Below, piece after piece: positions 15,539-22,035 of a stretch of 64,000 bases of DNA. Position 1 is the stretch's first letter. The number at the start of each line of letters is the position of its first letter. Under the pieces are notes generated by a model. The model made no database searches and was not told the DNA's origin. It saw only the letters and a program-made list of their open reading frames with translations. The translations under genes were made by a program, and so were the position numbers. This DNA is from Prevotella scopos JCM 17725 (GTDB taxonomy: Bacteria > Bacteroidota > Bacteroidia > Bacteroidales > Bacteroidaceae), in NCBI RefSeq assembly GCF_018127785.1, contig NZ_CP072390.1:744001-808000 (forward strand), written 5' to 3'.

Positions 15539-17585
15539 TCCCAGCTACCGAAGCCATATCAACCACAGCCGTCTCAACATTCGCCCAGTCTTCAAGGCTT
15601 ACTTGCTTCGTCTTTCGTCCTATCTTATACTCTTCTGGCGACTTGCTATAGATGCCTGTACGACGTTCTATCTGTCTGCGCTCGGCTGCTGTCATTCCCT
15701 TAGGCTTTGGACTACGTAATCCGTGCTGCTCTGGCATTACGCCGTGAGCCTTTTCAATCTCACGTCCTGCAACGGTACGCTCAATGCGGTCAGTGGTATT
15801 CGCAGCCTGTTCCTGTCTGATGAATGCAGCCTCGCCTTCTGTCTGCTCTTGTATCGCACGATGTATCACAACGTAAGGCTCTGCTACTCGTTCAAATCGC
15901 AGACTGCCGTCAGCCTCTTTCTTATAGAGGCGAATGCTTCCGAAGTCGTAAGGATCATACTTAACAACGAACCGCTCGTAAGTGTGCTGCCTGCGCCACT
16001 CGTGGTCTGGCATACCAGGTTCGCTCATCACTTCGTATTGTCGCTTCTCTTTCTTAATAGTAACATTGATACCTTGATCGGTGAAGGTACTCATACGCTT
16101 AGCCGTTACCCAGAACATATCCACCATATCGTGTGCCGTAACCTGCTGCGTTTCCTCATTCACGCTGCTGTCGTAGGCTTCCTGACGACTCTTGCCGTAT
16201 GCAGGGTGCGCCATTTCGTTCCACTCCTTAGTAGCCTTTGCGTAAGCATCTTTCAGTTCCTCAAGCGTATAGAGTGAGTCCTTGTTTTCCTCAATAAATT
16301 CAAGGTTCGGACGGCTCGACATCTTCTTTGCCGTAATGTTCTGACCTGTGAAACGCCAATCCTTATGCAGCACTTGTTGTTGGAACCGACCGAACACCGC
16401 CTCAATGGTCTTTGATTCGCCGTTATAAGGTTGCGTGGTCCTATGCACGTGGCAAAGCTTCTTAAACAGTCCGTCGGCATCAAGTTTTTTATGTCCGCCT
16501 TGGTTGTCGTGAACAATCTCGTAAGGCTTGTGCTTGCTGGTCTGAATTGCCATACGGTAAGCGAGATATTGCGCCTCGTAATCCTCACTATCGCTAATGT
16601 GCCAGCCAAGCATCACCTCACTCATCGCATCAATGACGACATAGACCTGCGTGGTGCGTACCTTACCAGTATCATCCTTATAATATAGGTTCAGCTTCGT
16701 GCCGTCACCATACCACAGCGCATCACGCTTCGTTGGCAATGCCGTACGGTGCTTACGTCCGAACTTCTGTCGTGCTGCCTGCTCACCATGCACAGCATCG
16801 TACCATAGTTGCATTATCGCAGCACTGTTCAGCCAACGTTTCATACCGCTAAGGCTTTTCAGTGGCTTCCAGCCGTTTGCTTCCGCCTGGCGGTTTGCCT
16901 CTTCAAAGAGCTGCGCATCGGTGTAGACAGGAACCCTGCAACGTTTCAGTGCGATGAGTAGCTGTCCGAACTCGTCTGTTATCTTCTGTGTGTTCTTATT
17001 TCCGACCTTACCGCTGATAAGGCTCTTGTAGCCATCTGCCTTGAAAGCCTTAATCTTTGCTTTCAGTCGTGCTTCATTCTGTGGAAGGGTGTGCTGATAC
17101 TCTTTGCGCATAGTTTCAGAACTCTGATAGATTACCTCCCAAGCTCCTGCAGTGCTGCCGTTCAAACTCTGACGAATAGCTCTACGCTGTGCCATCATCT
17201 TCAACAGCTCTTTCAGAACACTCGCATTAATGGTGTACTCTTCAATGAGCTTCTCTGTAAGATGTTCCTGCTTGCCGTTCTTCTCGTAAGTGAAGTTTTC
17301 AAAGAACTCACGTGCCTCACTGTCCAGCTTGATGCGGTCACGCATCATCGCTTCCTTCATTCGCTGCTCTGGATCACCGTATCGTTCCATATACCGAGCC
17401 TTGTATTTCTGAGGAATGGAACTCCATGCGTAGAGTGCCTGACCGCCCTCGCCACCTCCACGGTGTACGCTGACAATATTTCCACGGCTCATGTTCTGAC
17501 GTAATGTAGCAGCTTTAATAACTGCATCACTACCTCCAGTCAGTTCCGCGTAGGTTACGCACAATATCTTGTTGAAGTATTCCAT
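15531..17585 (-). CDS. MuA-like DDE transposase
   Basis: A 684-residue transposase. The catalytic DDE triad can be placed at D294 (WYGDGTKLNL), D360 (YEIVHDNQGGH) and E395 (SKTIEAVFGRF), spacing D-35-E, inside an RNase-H fold (YVVIDAMSEVMLGW). Residues 1-75 are the MuA-type N-terminal DNA-binding part, including the phrase YAWSSIPQKYKARY, and the C-terminus (after 430) carries the Mu-type beta domain and a MuB-contact-like basic tail. It cuts and joins phage ends for integration and replicative transposition. Neighbouring MuB, GemA and DUF3164 confirm a Mu-like module. Confidence 0.95.
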   Translation of the reverse strand: MEYFNKILCVTYAELTGGSDAVIKAATLRQNMSRGNIVSVHRGGGEGGQALYAWSSIPQKYKARYMERYGDPEQRMKEAMMRDRIKLDSEAREFFENFTYEKNGKQEHLTEKLIEEYTINASVLKELLKMMAQRRAIRQSLNGSTAGAWEVIYQSSETMRKEYQHTLPQNEARLKAKIKAFKADGYKSLISGKVGNKNTQKITDEFGQLLIALKRCRVPVYTDAQLFEEANRQAEANGWKPLKSLSGMKRWLNSAAIMQLWYDAVHGEQAARQKFGRKHRTALPTKRDALWYGDGTKLNLYYKDDTGKVRTTQVYVVIDAMSEVMLGWHISDSEDYEAQYLAYRMAIQTSKHKPYEIVHDNQGGHKKLDADGLFKKLCHVHRTTQPYNGESKTIEAVFGRFQQQVLHKDWRFTGQNITAKKMSSRPNLEFIEENKDSLYTLEELKDAYAKATKEWNEMAHPAYGKSRQEAYDSSVNEETQQVTAHDMVDMFWVTAKRMSTFTDQGINVTIKKEKRQYEVMSEPGMPDHEWRRQHTYERFVVKYDPYDFGSIRLYKKEADGSLRFERVAEPYVVIHRAIQEQTEGEAAFIRQEQAANTTDRIERTVAGREIEKAHGVMPEQHGLRSPKPKGMTAAERRQIERRTGIYSKSPEEYKIGRKTKQVSLEDWANVETAVVDMASVAGKL

Positions 17586-17596
17586 CCCAAATATAG

Positions 17597-17974
17597 TTAT
17601 AAGCTCATAGCCATCAATTCAACCTCACTCTGCAACTCCATGAAGGCAGGTATGTTCATATCTTGCTCTCGACGTGTCACAACTCCGTCAACAAAGACAC
17701 TCACGCTGCCATCCTTACGGTCGAAAACCAACTTCACTCGCTCACCGAAGGTCTGTGTCATTGTCTGTTCTGCTTCCTCGTGAGTAGTTTCAACCTCTGC
17801 CTGCTTCCAATTAGGAGTTCCGTTCAGCTGTGTCAGTGCAGTGAAGCGAATCTTCCTTGCAAGCTCGCTATCACTTTTGAAATTCAGAGCCTTCCATACC
17901 ATTACTGTGGTGCAGTTAAAGACTTCACACAAGTGAGCTTTACCTTTCTTACTTACATAGATTTGTTTTTCCAT
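17597..17974 (-). CDS. Hypothetical early protein upstream of transposase
   Basis: A 125-residue protein, 11 bases before the transposase gene. Residues 1-45 (VSKKGKAHLCEVFNCTTVMVWKALNFKSDSELARKIRFTAL) look like a small helix-turn-helix: a Ner- or Nrd-like DNA-binding start. The remainder has beta segments (ERVKLVFDRKDGSVSVFVDGVV). In Mu the ner gene occupies the matching position before A and turns down early transcription; that role here is inference. Confidence 0.6.
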   Translation of the reverse strand: MEKQIYVSKKGKAHLCEVFNCTTVMVWKALNFKSDSELARKIRFTALTQLNGTPNWKQAEVETTHEEAEQTMTQTFGERVKLVFDRKDGSVSVFVDGVVTRREQDMNIPAFMELQSEVELMAMSL

Positions 17975-18001
17975 AATTCCTTTCTTATAATGTTAATCTT
18001 G

Positions 18002-18080
18002 TAGGCGGTGGGGAATCGAACCCCAGTCGCTCCGATGCTTTTAATTCCGTGTCCGCTACCATTTCGGACGTAGCCGCCTT
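18002..18080 (-). tRNA. tRNA-like element, atypical or degenerate
   Basis: The minus strand folds as a partial cloverleaf: acceptor AGGCGG / CCGCCT, D-arm GTCC-GAAATGGTAGC-GGAC, and a perfect T-arm TGGGG-TTCGATT-CCCCA. The anticodon arm (CGGAA TTAAAAG CATCG) pairs at only three positions and would give anticodon AAA; there are two extra bases before the D-arm and in the variable region. No CCA is encoded. It lies in the early transcript between two coding genes. It may be a decayed tRNA or a tRNA mimic; amino-acid identity cannot be assigned. Confidence 0.5.
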
Positions 18081-18090
18081 TTTGTTATAG

Positions 18091-18291
18091 TTATCTTACC
18101 TTCTCTTCATATACTCTTTCCTCGGTCTCGTTACAAATGATAGCTACTGTTCCACCTTTATAGTCCTCAAAGTAGCTGTGATTTGTACCATTATTGCTTT
18201 GAATCCAGTTCAAGCAATATTCATAACTTGACTTAAAGCCCATATTGTTGCTACTCATTTCATCATCAAAATACACATCGTAAGTTTTCAT
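18091..18291 (-). CDS. Hypothetical first early protein (66 residues)
   Basis: A 66-residue protein, the first coding gene after the early promoter: MKTYDVYFDDEMSSNNMGF, then SYEYCLNWIQSNNGTNHSYFEDYKGGTVAIICNETEERVYEE. It resembles small beta-alpha-beta proteins of unknown function found in Bacteroidota mobile elements (pattern of a short strand, helix with NWI, then GGTVAI strand). No function can be assigned. Confidence 0.6.
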   Translation of the reverse strand: MKTYDVYFDDEMSSNNMGFKSSYEYCLNWIQSNNGTNHSYFEDYKGGTVAIICNETEERVYEEKVR

Positions 18292-18338
18292 ACTTTTATA
18301 TTTTTAATAAAACATTCTTCTATCACGCCCCTTTTTTG

Positions 18339-18381
18339 TATCTTTGGACGCTGTTAATAAACTTAACACGCTGCAAAGATA
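18339..18381. promoter_or_regulatory. 43-base palindrome with two facing -7 boxes (lysogeny switch)
   Basis: Symmetric about 18360: TATCTTTG (18339-18346) with CAAAGATA (18374-18381), and TGTTAA (18352-18357) with TTAACA (18363-18368). Each outer arm is a perfect Bacteroidota -7 box, one reading right toward the repressor and one reading left into the early operon. The two transcripts would start inside the palindrome and run through each other. Confidence 0.65.
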
Positions 18382-18404
18382 GTGATAATTTTCAACCATC
18401 CAAA
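18374..18404 (-). promoter_or_regulatory. Early promoter driving the transposition operon
   Basis: TTTG (18404-18401), 19 bases, TATCTTTG (18381-18374) on the minus strand, a perfect match to the Bacteroidota consensus. A 13-bp repeat lies in the spacer, so a bound repressor would block it. Confidence 0.75.
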
Positions 18405-18425
18405 CTTTTTGGGTGATAATTTTCA
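18382..18425. promoter_or_regulatory. Two 13-bp direct repeats, likely repressor operators
   Basis: GTGATAATTTTCA at 18382-18394 and again at 18413-18425, 31 bp apart (about three turns of DNA). One copy lies between the -33 and -7 boxes of the early promoter and the other just upstream of its -33 box. Both lie just before the repressor start. Confidence 0.65.
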
Positions 18426-18429
18426 TTTT

Positions 18430-19095
18430 ATGTGTAAAATTTTATCAAGAATAGAGGAATTATCCAAGCATGAGGGGATAACTATCGGTGCTTTGGAGAA
18501 AAAAATAGGTGCCAGTAAAGGTGTCTTATCACGTGCTATAGCTAAGGGTACAGACATACAAGCTAAATGGATAGAATCTCTTGTTGAAAATTATCCCCAA
18601 TACTCTGCGGAATGGCTCTTAACAGGCAAGGGAGGCATGCTCAAAACAGCATTGCAGGAAGTAATGGTAGTAGAACCAGTCCGCTCAGAATCCCCTAATA
18701 AAGGCGCACCTTACTATGATGTGGATTTCCTCGGAGGCTTCGACTTCACATTTAACGATCAGACTATCAACCCTGAATACAACATTGACTTCAAACCGTT
18801 CAATAAGCAGGGAGTTAGCTGGGTGAATATCACAGGGCATTCTATGGAGCCCAGGATTAATCACGGAGATATCATTGCAATTAAGGAATGTAGACTTGAG
18901 GACGTGCAATATGGCGAGATATATGCTGTCGTACTTGACACCATACGTACCGTTAAGATACTTCGTAAATCCAATAATCCAGATAGGATGCGCTATGTAC
19001 CTATCAACGAGGATAACTACGACGAGCAGGAATACGACAATTCACGTATCCTCCGTATCTTCGAGGTGCTTGGTAACGTAAGTAGATTCATTTAA
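18430..19095 (+). CDS. LexA/CI-like phage repressor (S24 peptidase)
   Basis: A 221-residue protein with an N-terminal helix-turn-helix (EGITIGALEKKIGASKGVLSRAIAKG, 15-40) and a C-terminal S24 autoprotease domain: nucleophile S138 in TGHSMEP and general base K176 in RTVKIL. The likely self-cleavage site is the Gly-Gly in DFLGGFDF (102-103). It should keep the prophage silent and be cleaved on RecA activation after DNA damage. I start at ATG 18430, because the frame upstream to GTG 18382 consists of the operator repeats. Mu's own repressor is not of this type, so the switch is SOS-style. Confidence 0.9.
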   Translation: MCKILSRIEELSKHEGITIGALEKKIGASKGVLSRAIAKGTDIQAKWIESLVENYPQYSAEWLLTGKGGMLKTALQEVMVVEPVRSESPNKGAPYYDVDFLGGFDFTFNDQTINPEYNIDFKPFNKQGVSWVNITGHSMEPRINHGDIIAIKECRLEDVQYGEIYAVVLDTIRTVKILRKSNNPDRMRYVPINEDNYDEQEYDNSRILRIFEVLGNVSRFI

Positions 19096-19105
19096 AAAAT
19101 AATAT

Positions 19106-19363
19106 ATGATTGACCCAGAGAAGACCGAACTTGATGAGTTCTTGAAAGAATATACCAGAGCACGACGTAATGCAGTGTTCTTTATTGAGAACTATTGGAA
19201 CAAGCTACATCCTGATAATCCCATCATACTCACAGATGATGAGAAGCAACAGCTTTATAAAAGATTTAGAATGGCTCCGTTAGTTCATGATATTGTAGCC
19301 TATACAAAACGCCTTGAAGAGCTGCGAGCAAAGGGCTACAAAGATTGGGAGATTGACGCATAA
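19106..19363 (+). CDS. Hypothetical phage protein (85 residues)
   Basis: An 85-residue acidic helical protein, 10 bases after the repressor and probably co-transcribed with it: MIDPEKTELDEFLKEYTRARRN, then a helix with IILTDDEKQQLYKRF. No family is recognised. Because it would be expressed in the lysogen, a role in lysogeny or superinfection is possible. Confidence 0.6.
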   Translation: MIDPEKTELDEFLKEYTRARRNAVFFIENYWNKLHPDNPIILTDDEKQQLYKRFRMAPLVHDIVAYTKRLEELRAKGYKDWEIDA

Positions 19364-19371
19364 CTATATTC

Positions 19372-19876
19372 AACTATAATACGTCTAATAACTTAAGTTT
19401 ATATTATATGAAAGAGAAAAAGAAATGGAGTGAGAGGACTCCACAAGAAAAGAAAAAGGCAAGGCTTAATCTTACTATATTAGCGGTTATTGGCTTAATC
19501 GTAGTATCAGTATTGGTTGCAGGTGCATTTAGCGACTCGCCAGAACCACAAGAGAAGAAAGAACCTGTAGCTGTTGTTCACAATGATGTATTAGATGCTT
19601 CAGTACGCCAGGTAAAACAGTTCTTAAAAAAGAATCTGAACGATCCTGAAAGCTATGATGGTGTTGAATGGAGTCCAGTATCACAGAACCCACACACCAA
19701 ATGGTTCATAGTACGTCATAAGTACCGTGCAAAGAATCAATATGGTGCAACACAAATCTACAACCAAATCTTTACACTTGACAGCTTGGGCACAGTTATA
19801 AGCATTTCTGATGTTGAGTAAAATACTTAAGCTATAGTATGTCTAATACTTTCGATAGTTTAAGTAGGTTTATATA
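19372..19876. repeat. Imperfect direct repeats flanking a membrane-protein gene
   Basis: CTATAATACGTCTAATAACTT...TTTATAT (about 19372-19404) and CTATAGTATGTCTAATACTTT...TTTATAT (about 19832-19876) lie just before and just after the 137-residue gene. The right copy has an insertion of about a dozen bases. This resembles the borders of a gene cassette picked up by the phage. Confidence 0.45.
19408..19821 (+). CDS. Single-span membrane protein, lysogen-expressed accessory gene
   Basis: A 137-residue protein with a very basic N-terminus (MKEKKKWSERTPQEKKKAR), one membrane helix at about 22-42 (LTILAVIGLIVVSVLVAGAF) and an exported domain (SVRQVKQFLKKNLNDPESYDG...). The basic-in layout places the C-terminal domain outside the inner membrane. 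The domain looks like small proteins often fused to DUF4190-like helices in Bacteroidota. It follows the repressor genes on the same strand, and imperfect repeats flank it. Surface exclusion of other phages is a guess. Confidence 0.6.
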   Translation: MKEKKKWSERTPQEKKKARLNLTILAVIGLIVVSVLVAGAFSDSPEPQEKKEPVAVVHNDVLDASVRQVKQFLKKNLNDPESYDGVEWSPVSQNPHTKWFIVRHKYRAKNQYGATQIYNQIFTLDSLGTVISISDVE

Positions 19877-19906
19877 ATCCTAAATATTTTTATTAACTAA
19901 ACTCTA

Positions 19907-20560
19907 TTAACAATGAAAGAAGAAGAAGAAAAGACGAAAGAGCAGTGGGTTACAACAAAAAGAAGAGAGGTAAGAATGACAAATTCCGACAAAACCCTTA
20001 CAAAGCATACTCACTAAGGCTACGAAGGCTGCAATAACTATTGTGGCCTTCAATATTTTCATTATTTTAAGTATTGTTTTTGTACGCTCCTCCAATTGTT
20101 TGTCATTCACGCGAATAGCATAAGCAGCATCTTCTATACTATCATAAATGATATTAAGGAGATGTTCTTTATTAGCAATAGCCTTATTGTTCTTATGTTT
20201 CCTATATAGATAAGTCATATTCTTTTCAACAAGAAGGTTCTCTGGACTATTACCTGCGTCCCTATACGAATGAACCCATATTGCATCCACAAAAAGAATA
20301 TAAAGTGCTGAACCTAAACCGAGACATAAGATTACTGATGGAATAAGTAAATAAATAGAGTTTGTAGACAAGACGAATGCAATTAGTCCAGAAAAGGCTG
20401 TAATAAGTAGTCCAAACAAAGTATATACTCGGTCTGTAGATTTACGTAATTGTTCCAGCGTACTATTCACAAGTAAATCTGCGCGTGATAAGACAAAACG
20501 TGCATTCTCCTCATCAAGTTTATCTCGTAACTCGTCTGACACCTTATAATCATCATTCAT
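19907..20560 (-). CDS. Three-helix membrane protein of unknown function (phage accessory)
   Basis: A 217-residue protein with a coiled N-terminal helix (SDELRDKLDEENARFVLSR), two membrane helices close together (LFGLLITAFSGLIAFVL, IYLLIPSVILCLGLGSALYIL) and one more near the C-terminus (IVIAAFVALVSML). The 2TM-plus-coil layout recalls SLATT-type membrane effectors of defence systems, but no signature proves it. A strong AAGGAGGT sits 6 bases before the ATG, and TATATTTG (20618-20611) is a likely -7 box. It stands alone on its own transcript among the lysogen genes, as an accessory gene would. Confidence 0.55.
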   Translation of the reverse strand: MNDDYKVSDELRDKLDEENARFVLSRADLLVNSTLEQLRKSTDRVYTLFGLLITAFSGLIAFVLSTNSIYLLIPSVILCLGLGSALYILFVDAIWVHSYRDAGNSPENLLVEKNMTYLYRKHKNNKAIANKEHLLNIIYDSIEDAAYAIRVNDKQLEERTKTILKIMKILKATIVIAAFVALVSMLCKGFVGICHSYLSSFCCNPLLFRLFFFFFHC

Positions 20561-21000
20561 AATTTACCTCCTTATGCGCCACGCACACACTTTTTAATGA
20601 TTTTACACCACAAATATAAGCAAAATCCCCAATAAATCAGGCATTTCAGGAAGTTTTTAATTTTATCTCATTGTACTATACCCCTCCTTATACGGAATAA
20701 ATGGGGGGGGTAAATGATTAAAAATAGGGTCTATCCGCTTTTTTTCGTCTTTATTAGGGGGGTGAATGTGGTCAAAAACATAAAAAAAGTGTCACCCCTA
20801 ATGTCACCCCTCTTTACACATTTCGTTTTACACTGTCACTCCAATCGTCACCCCTAATGTCACTCCAAAGCCATTTTTTACCTTAAAAACACACCTTTAC
20901 AACCCAATAAAATAAAGAAAACGGCTTTCAACCGTTCAGAAACGTATTGAAAGCCGTTCAACTATCGTTCAATCAGCGTTTTAGCTGTTCAAACACACCC
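20561..21000. other. Phage end region with short repeats and a transposase-site-like motif
   Basis: This 440-base stretch has no gene. It holds five copies of GTCACYCC at 20791, 20803, 20835, 20847 and 20859 (12-bp steps within each group), one copy of the terminal motif ACATTTCGTTTT at 20818-20829 between the two groups, and runs of G at 20703-20710 and 20757-20762. Confidence 0.6.
20920..20958 (-). terminator. Terminator of the 70-residue gene
   Basis: AACGGCTTTCAA (20920-20931) pairs perfectly with TTGAAAGCCGTT (20947-20958), loop 15 bases. On the minus strand the stem is followed by TTCTTTATTTTATT. Confidence 0.75.
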
Positions 21001-21213
21001 TTATTTTGTCACTTTTGAACGTATAAGCTCACCAGCCCTGATACAAGCCTTTTTGTTCAGAACAACCCCTCCCTTGCTCAATCCTACACGCTCCAGCGAA
21101 CTTTGCTTAATACCTATCTCCTCAGCTGTAAGAACGCTGTAAATCGCAGGAATCGAACCAAAGTAATAATTCTTCCTCCCTTTTATCAATTGTACGTGTA
21201 TTACCTTTGTCAT
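21001..21213 (-). CDS. Small phage protein near the prophage end (70 residues)
   Basis: A 70-residue basic protein: MTKVIHVQLIKGRKNYYFGSIPAIYSVLTAEEIGIKQSSLERVGLSKGGVV, ending with IRSKVTK. I recognise this as a type of short protein repeated in Bacteroidota mobile elements, possibly a small regulator, but no function is established. It has its own promoter (TATATTTG, 21240-21233), an inverted repeat upstream and a strong terminator. Confidence 0.6.
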   Translation of the reverse strand: MTKVIHVQLIKGRKNYYFGSIPAIYSVLTAEEIGIKQSSLERVGLSKGGVVLNKKACIRAGELIRSKVTK

Positions 21214-21640
21214 AGTTATCTCTTTTTACTTGCAAATATACAAAATAGTTACTATATACGATATTTTAAGTATATAGTATTTTACTAAATGCGTAAAATA
21301 AAAGGTAAGCTGTAAATAGCCTACCTCATCAATGTATACATAAAACAACCCTGTCACAACTATTCCCTTCGCCTTTGTCGCCGTCAATACTCCTTACACT
21401 ATTAAGTACCCACACTCAGGCTTAAAACGTCCCAAATCGTCCCATTTACCCTCCTATGTAACATTATTCTCTCAAACACCGTTCAAACACTCGTCGAATG
21501 TAACGCAAATGTAACACGCTTGTAACATTTCGTTTTGCGCCCCATTTATCCTCTAATATCCCGCAACTCTCTGATAAACAAACAATCTAATCACGTCCCC
21601 CCAAACATCGTATTTACACATTTCGTTTTACCCCCCTTAA
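21214..21640. other. Right terminal region of the Mu-like prophage
   Basis: No gene. Two copies of ACATTTCGTTTT at 21525-21536 and 21618-21629, plus a third at 20818, resemble MuA end-binding sites (inward reading AAAACGAAATGT; Mu sites also carry a CGAAA core). TGTAAC occurs at 21499, 21510 and 21521, spaced exactly 11 bp, and also at 21457. The outermost site ends 11 bases before host repeat sequence begins at 21641. Confidence 0.65.
21233..21279 (-). promoter_or_regulatory. Promoter with a palindromic operator
   Basis: -7 box TATATTTG at 21240-21233 on the minus strand. A perfect inverted repeat TACTATATAC (21250-21259) / GTATATAGTA (21270-21279) lies where the -33 box would be, so this promoter is probably regulated by a dimeric protein. 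Confidence 0.55.
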
Positions 21641-21641
21641 G
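21618..21641. other. Prophage/host junction (attachment end)
   Basis: The outermost MuA-like site (21618-21629) is followed by CCCCCCTTAA and then GTGGTGCGG (21641-21649), which is the last 9 bases of a host 22-bp tandem repeat unit that is otherwise complete at 21650-21671. The junction is therefore at about 21,631-21,641. The other end is outside the window, so a target duplication cannot be checked. Confidence 0.6.
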
Positions 21642-21875
21642 TGGTGCGGGTGCTTAGCACATGTGGTGCTGGTGCTTAACACTTATGGTGCGGATAGTAT
21701 GCACCAAATCAGCGAAGGGTTAAGACCATTGCTGTATATGGAAGGGTAGGGATAAAATGTGAGTTAAGTGTATTAAAACTAAGGTCAGTTTGGAGTTTTG
21801 TTTTGTACGAGGCAATACTTCTTGACAATATTTTAGGCTCTATGACGAATTACTCACTTGATTCATTATCGAGCC
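21641..21875. repeat. Host dispersed repeat element, inverted copy of 49,905-50,150
   Basis: The reverse complement of this stretch matches the region after nuoN: TAATTCGTCATAGA-CCTAAAA, TTGACCTTAGTTTTAATAC, TTAACTCACATT and CTACCCTTCCATATACAGC are shared in the same order, followed by 22-bp repeats. Identity by eye is about 75-85 percent over 200 bp. Confidence 0.75.
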
Positions 21876-21904
21876 AAAATGTTTCATGATTTTCCTTGTT
21901 ATAT

Positions 21905-21935
21905 TTTGTCTTTTTCATTATTATTGATATCTTTG
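21905..21935 (+). promoter_or_regulatory. Promoter of the M64 peptidase gene
   Basis: TTTG (21905-21908), 19 bases, TATCTTTG (21928-21935), a perfect Bacteroidota promoter with a leader of about 95 bases. Confidence 0.7.
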
Positions 21936-22035
21936 TATTTGACAAATATGTGGAGTTGTAATCAATTCTTAAATGATGTATATAATGAATTTCTTAAAAT
22001 AACTAAATAGTAAATCTAATTTATTAATATCGCCT

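Noticed and set aside
15723..16277. 184-codon frame opposite the transposase
   Set aside because: Antisense shadow of the MuA-like gene; no start signals or domain.
18002..18080. Calling the tRNA-like element a functional tRNA-Phe(AAA)
   Set aside because: The anticodon stem is mostly unpaired and the spacing around the D-arm is irregular, so no identity is assigned.
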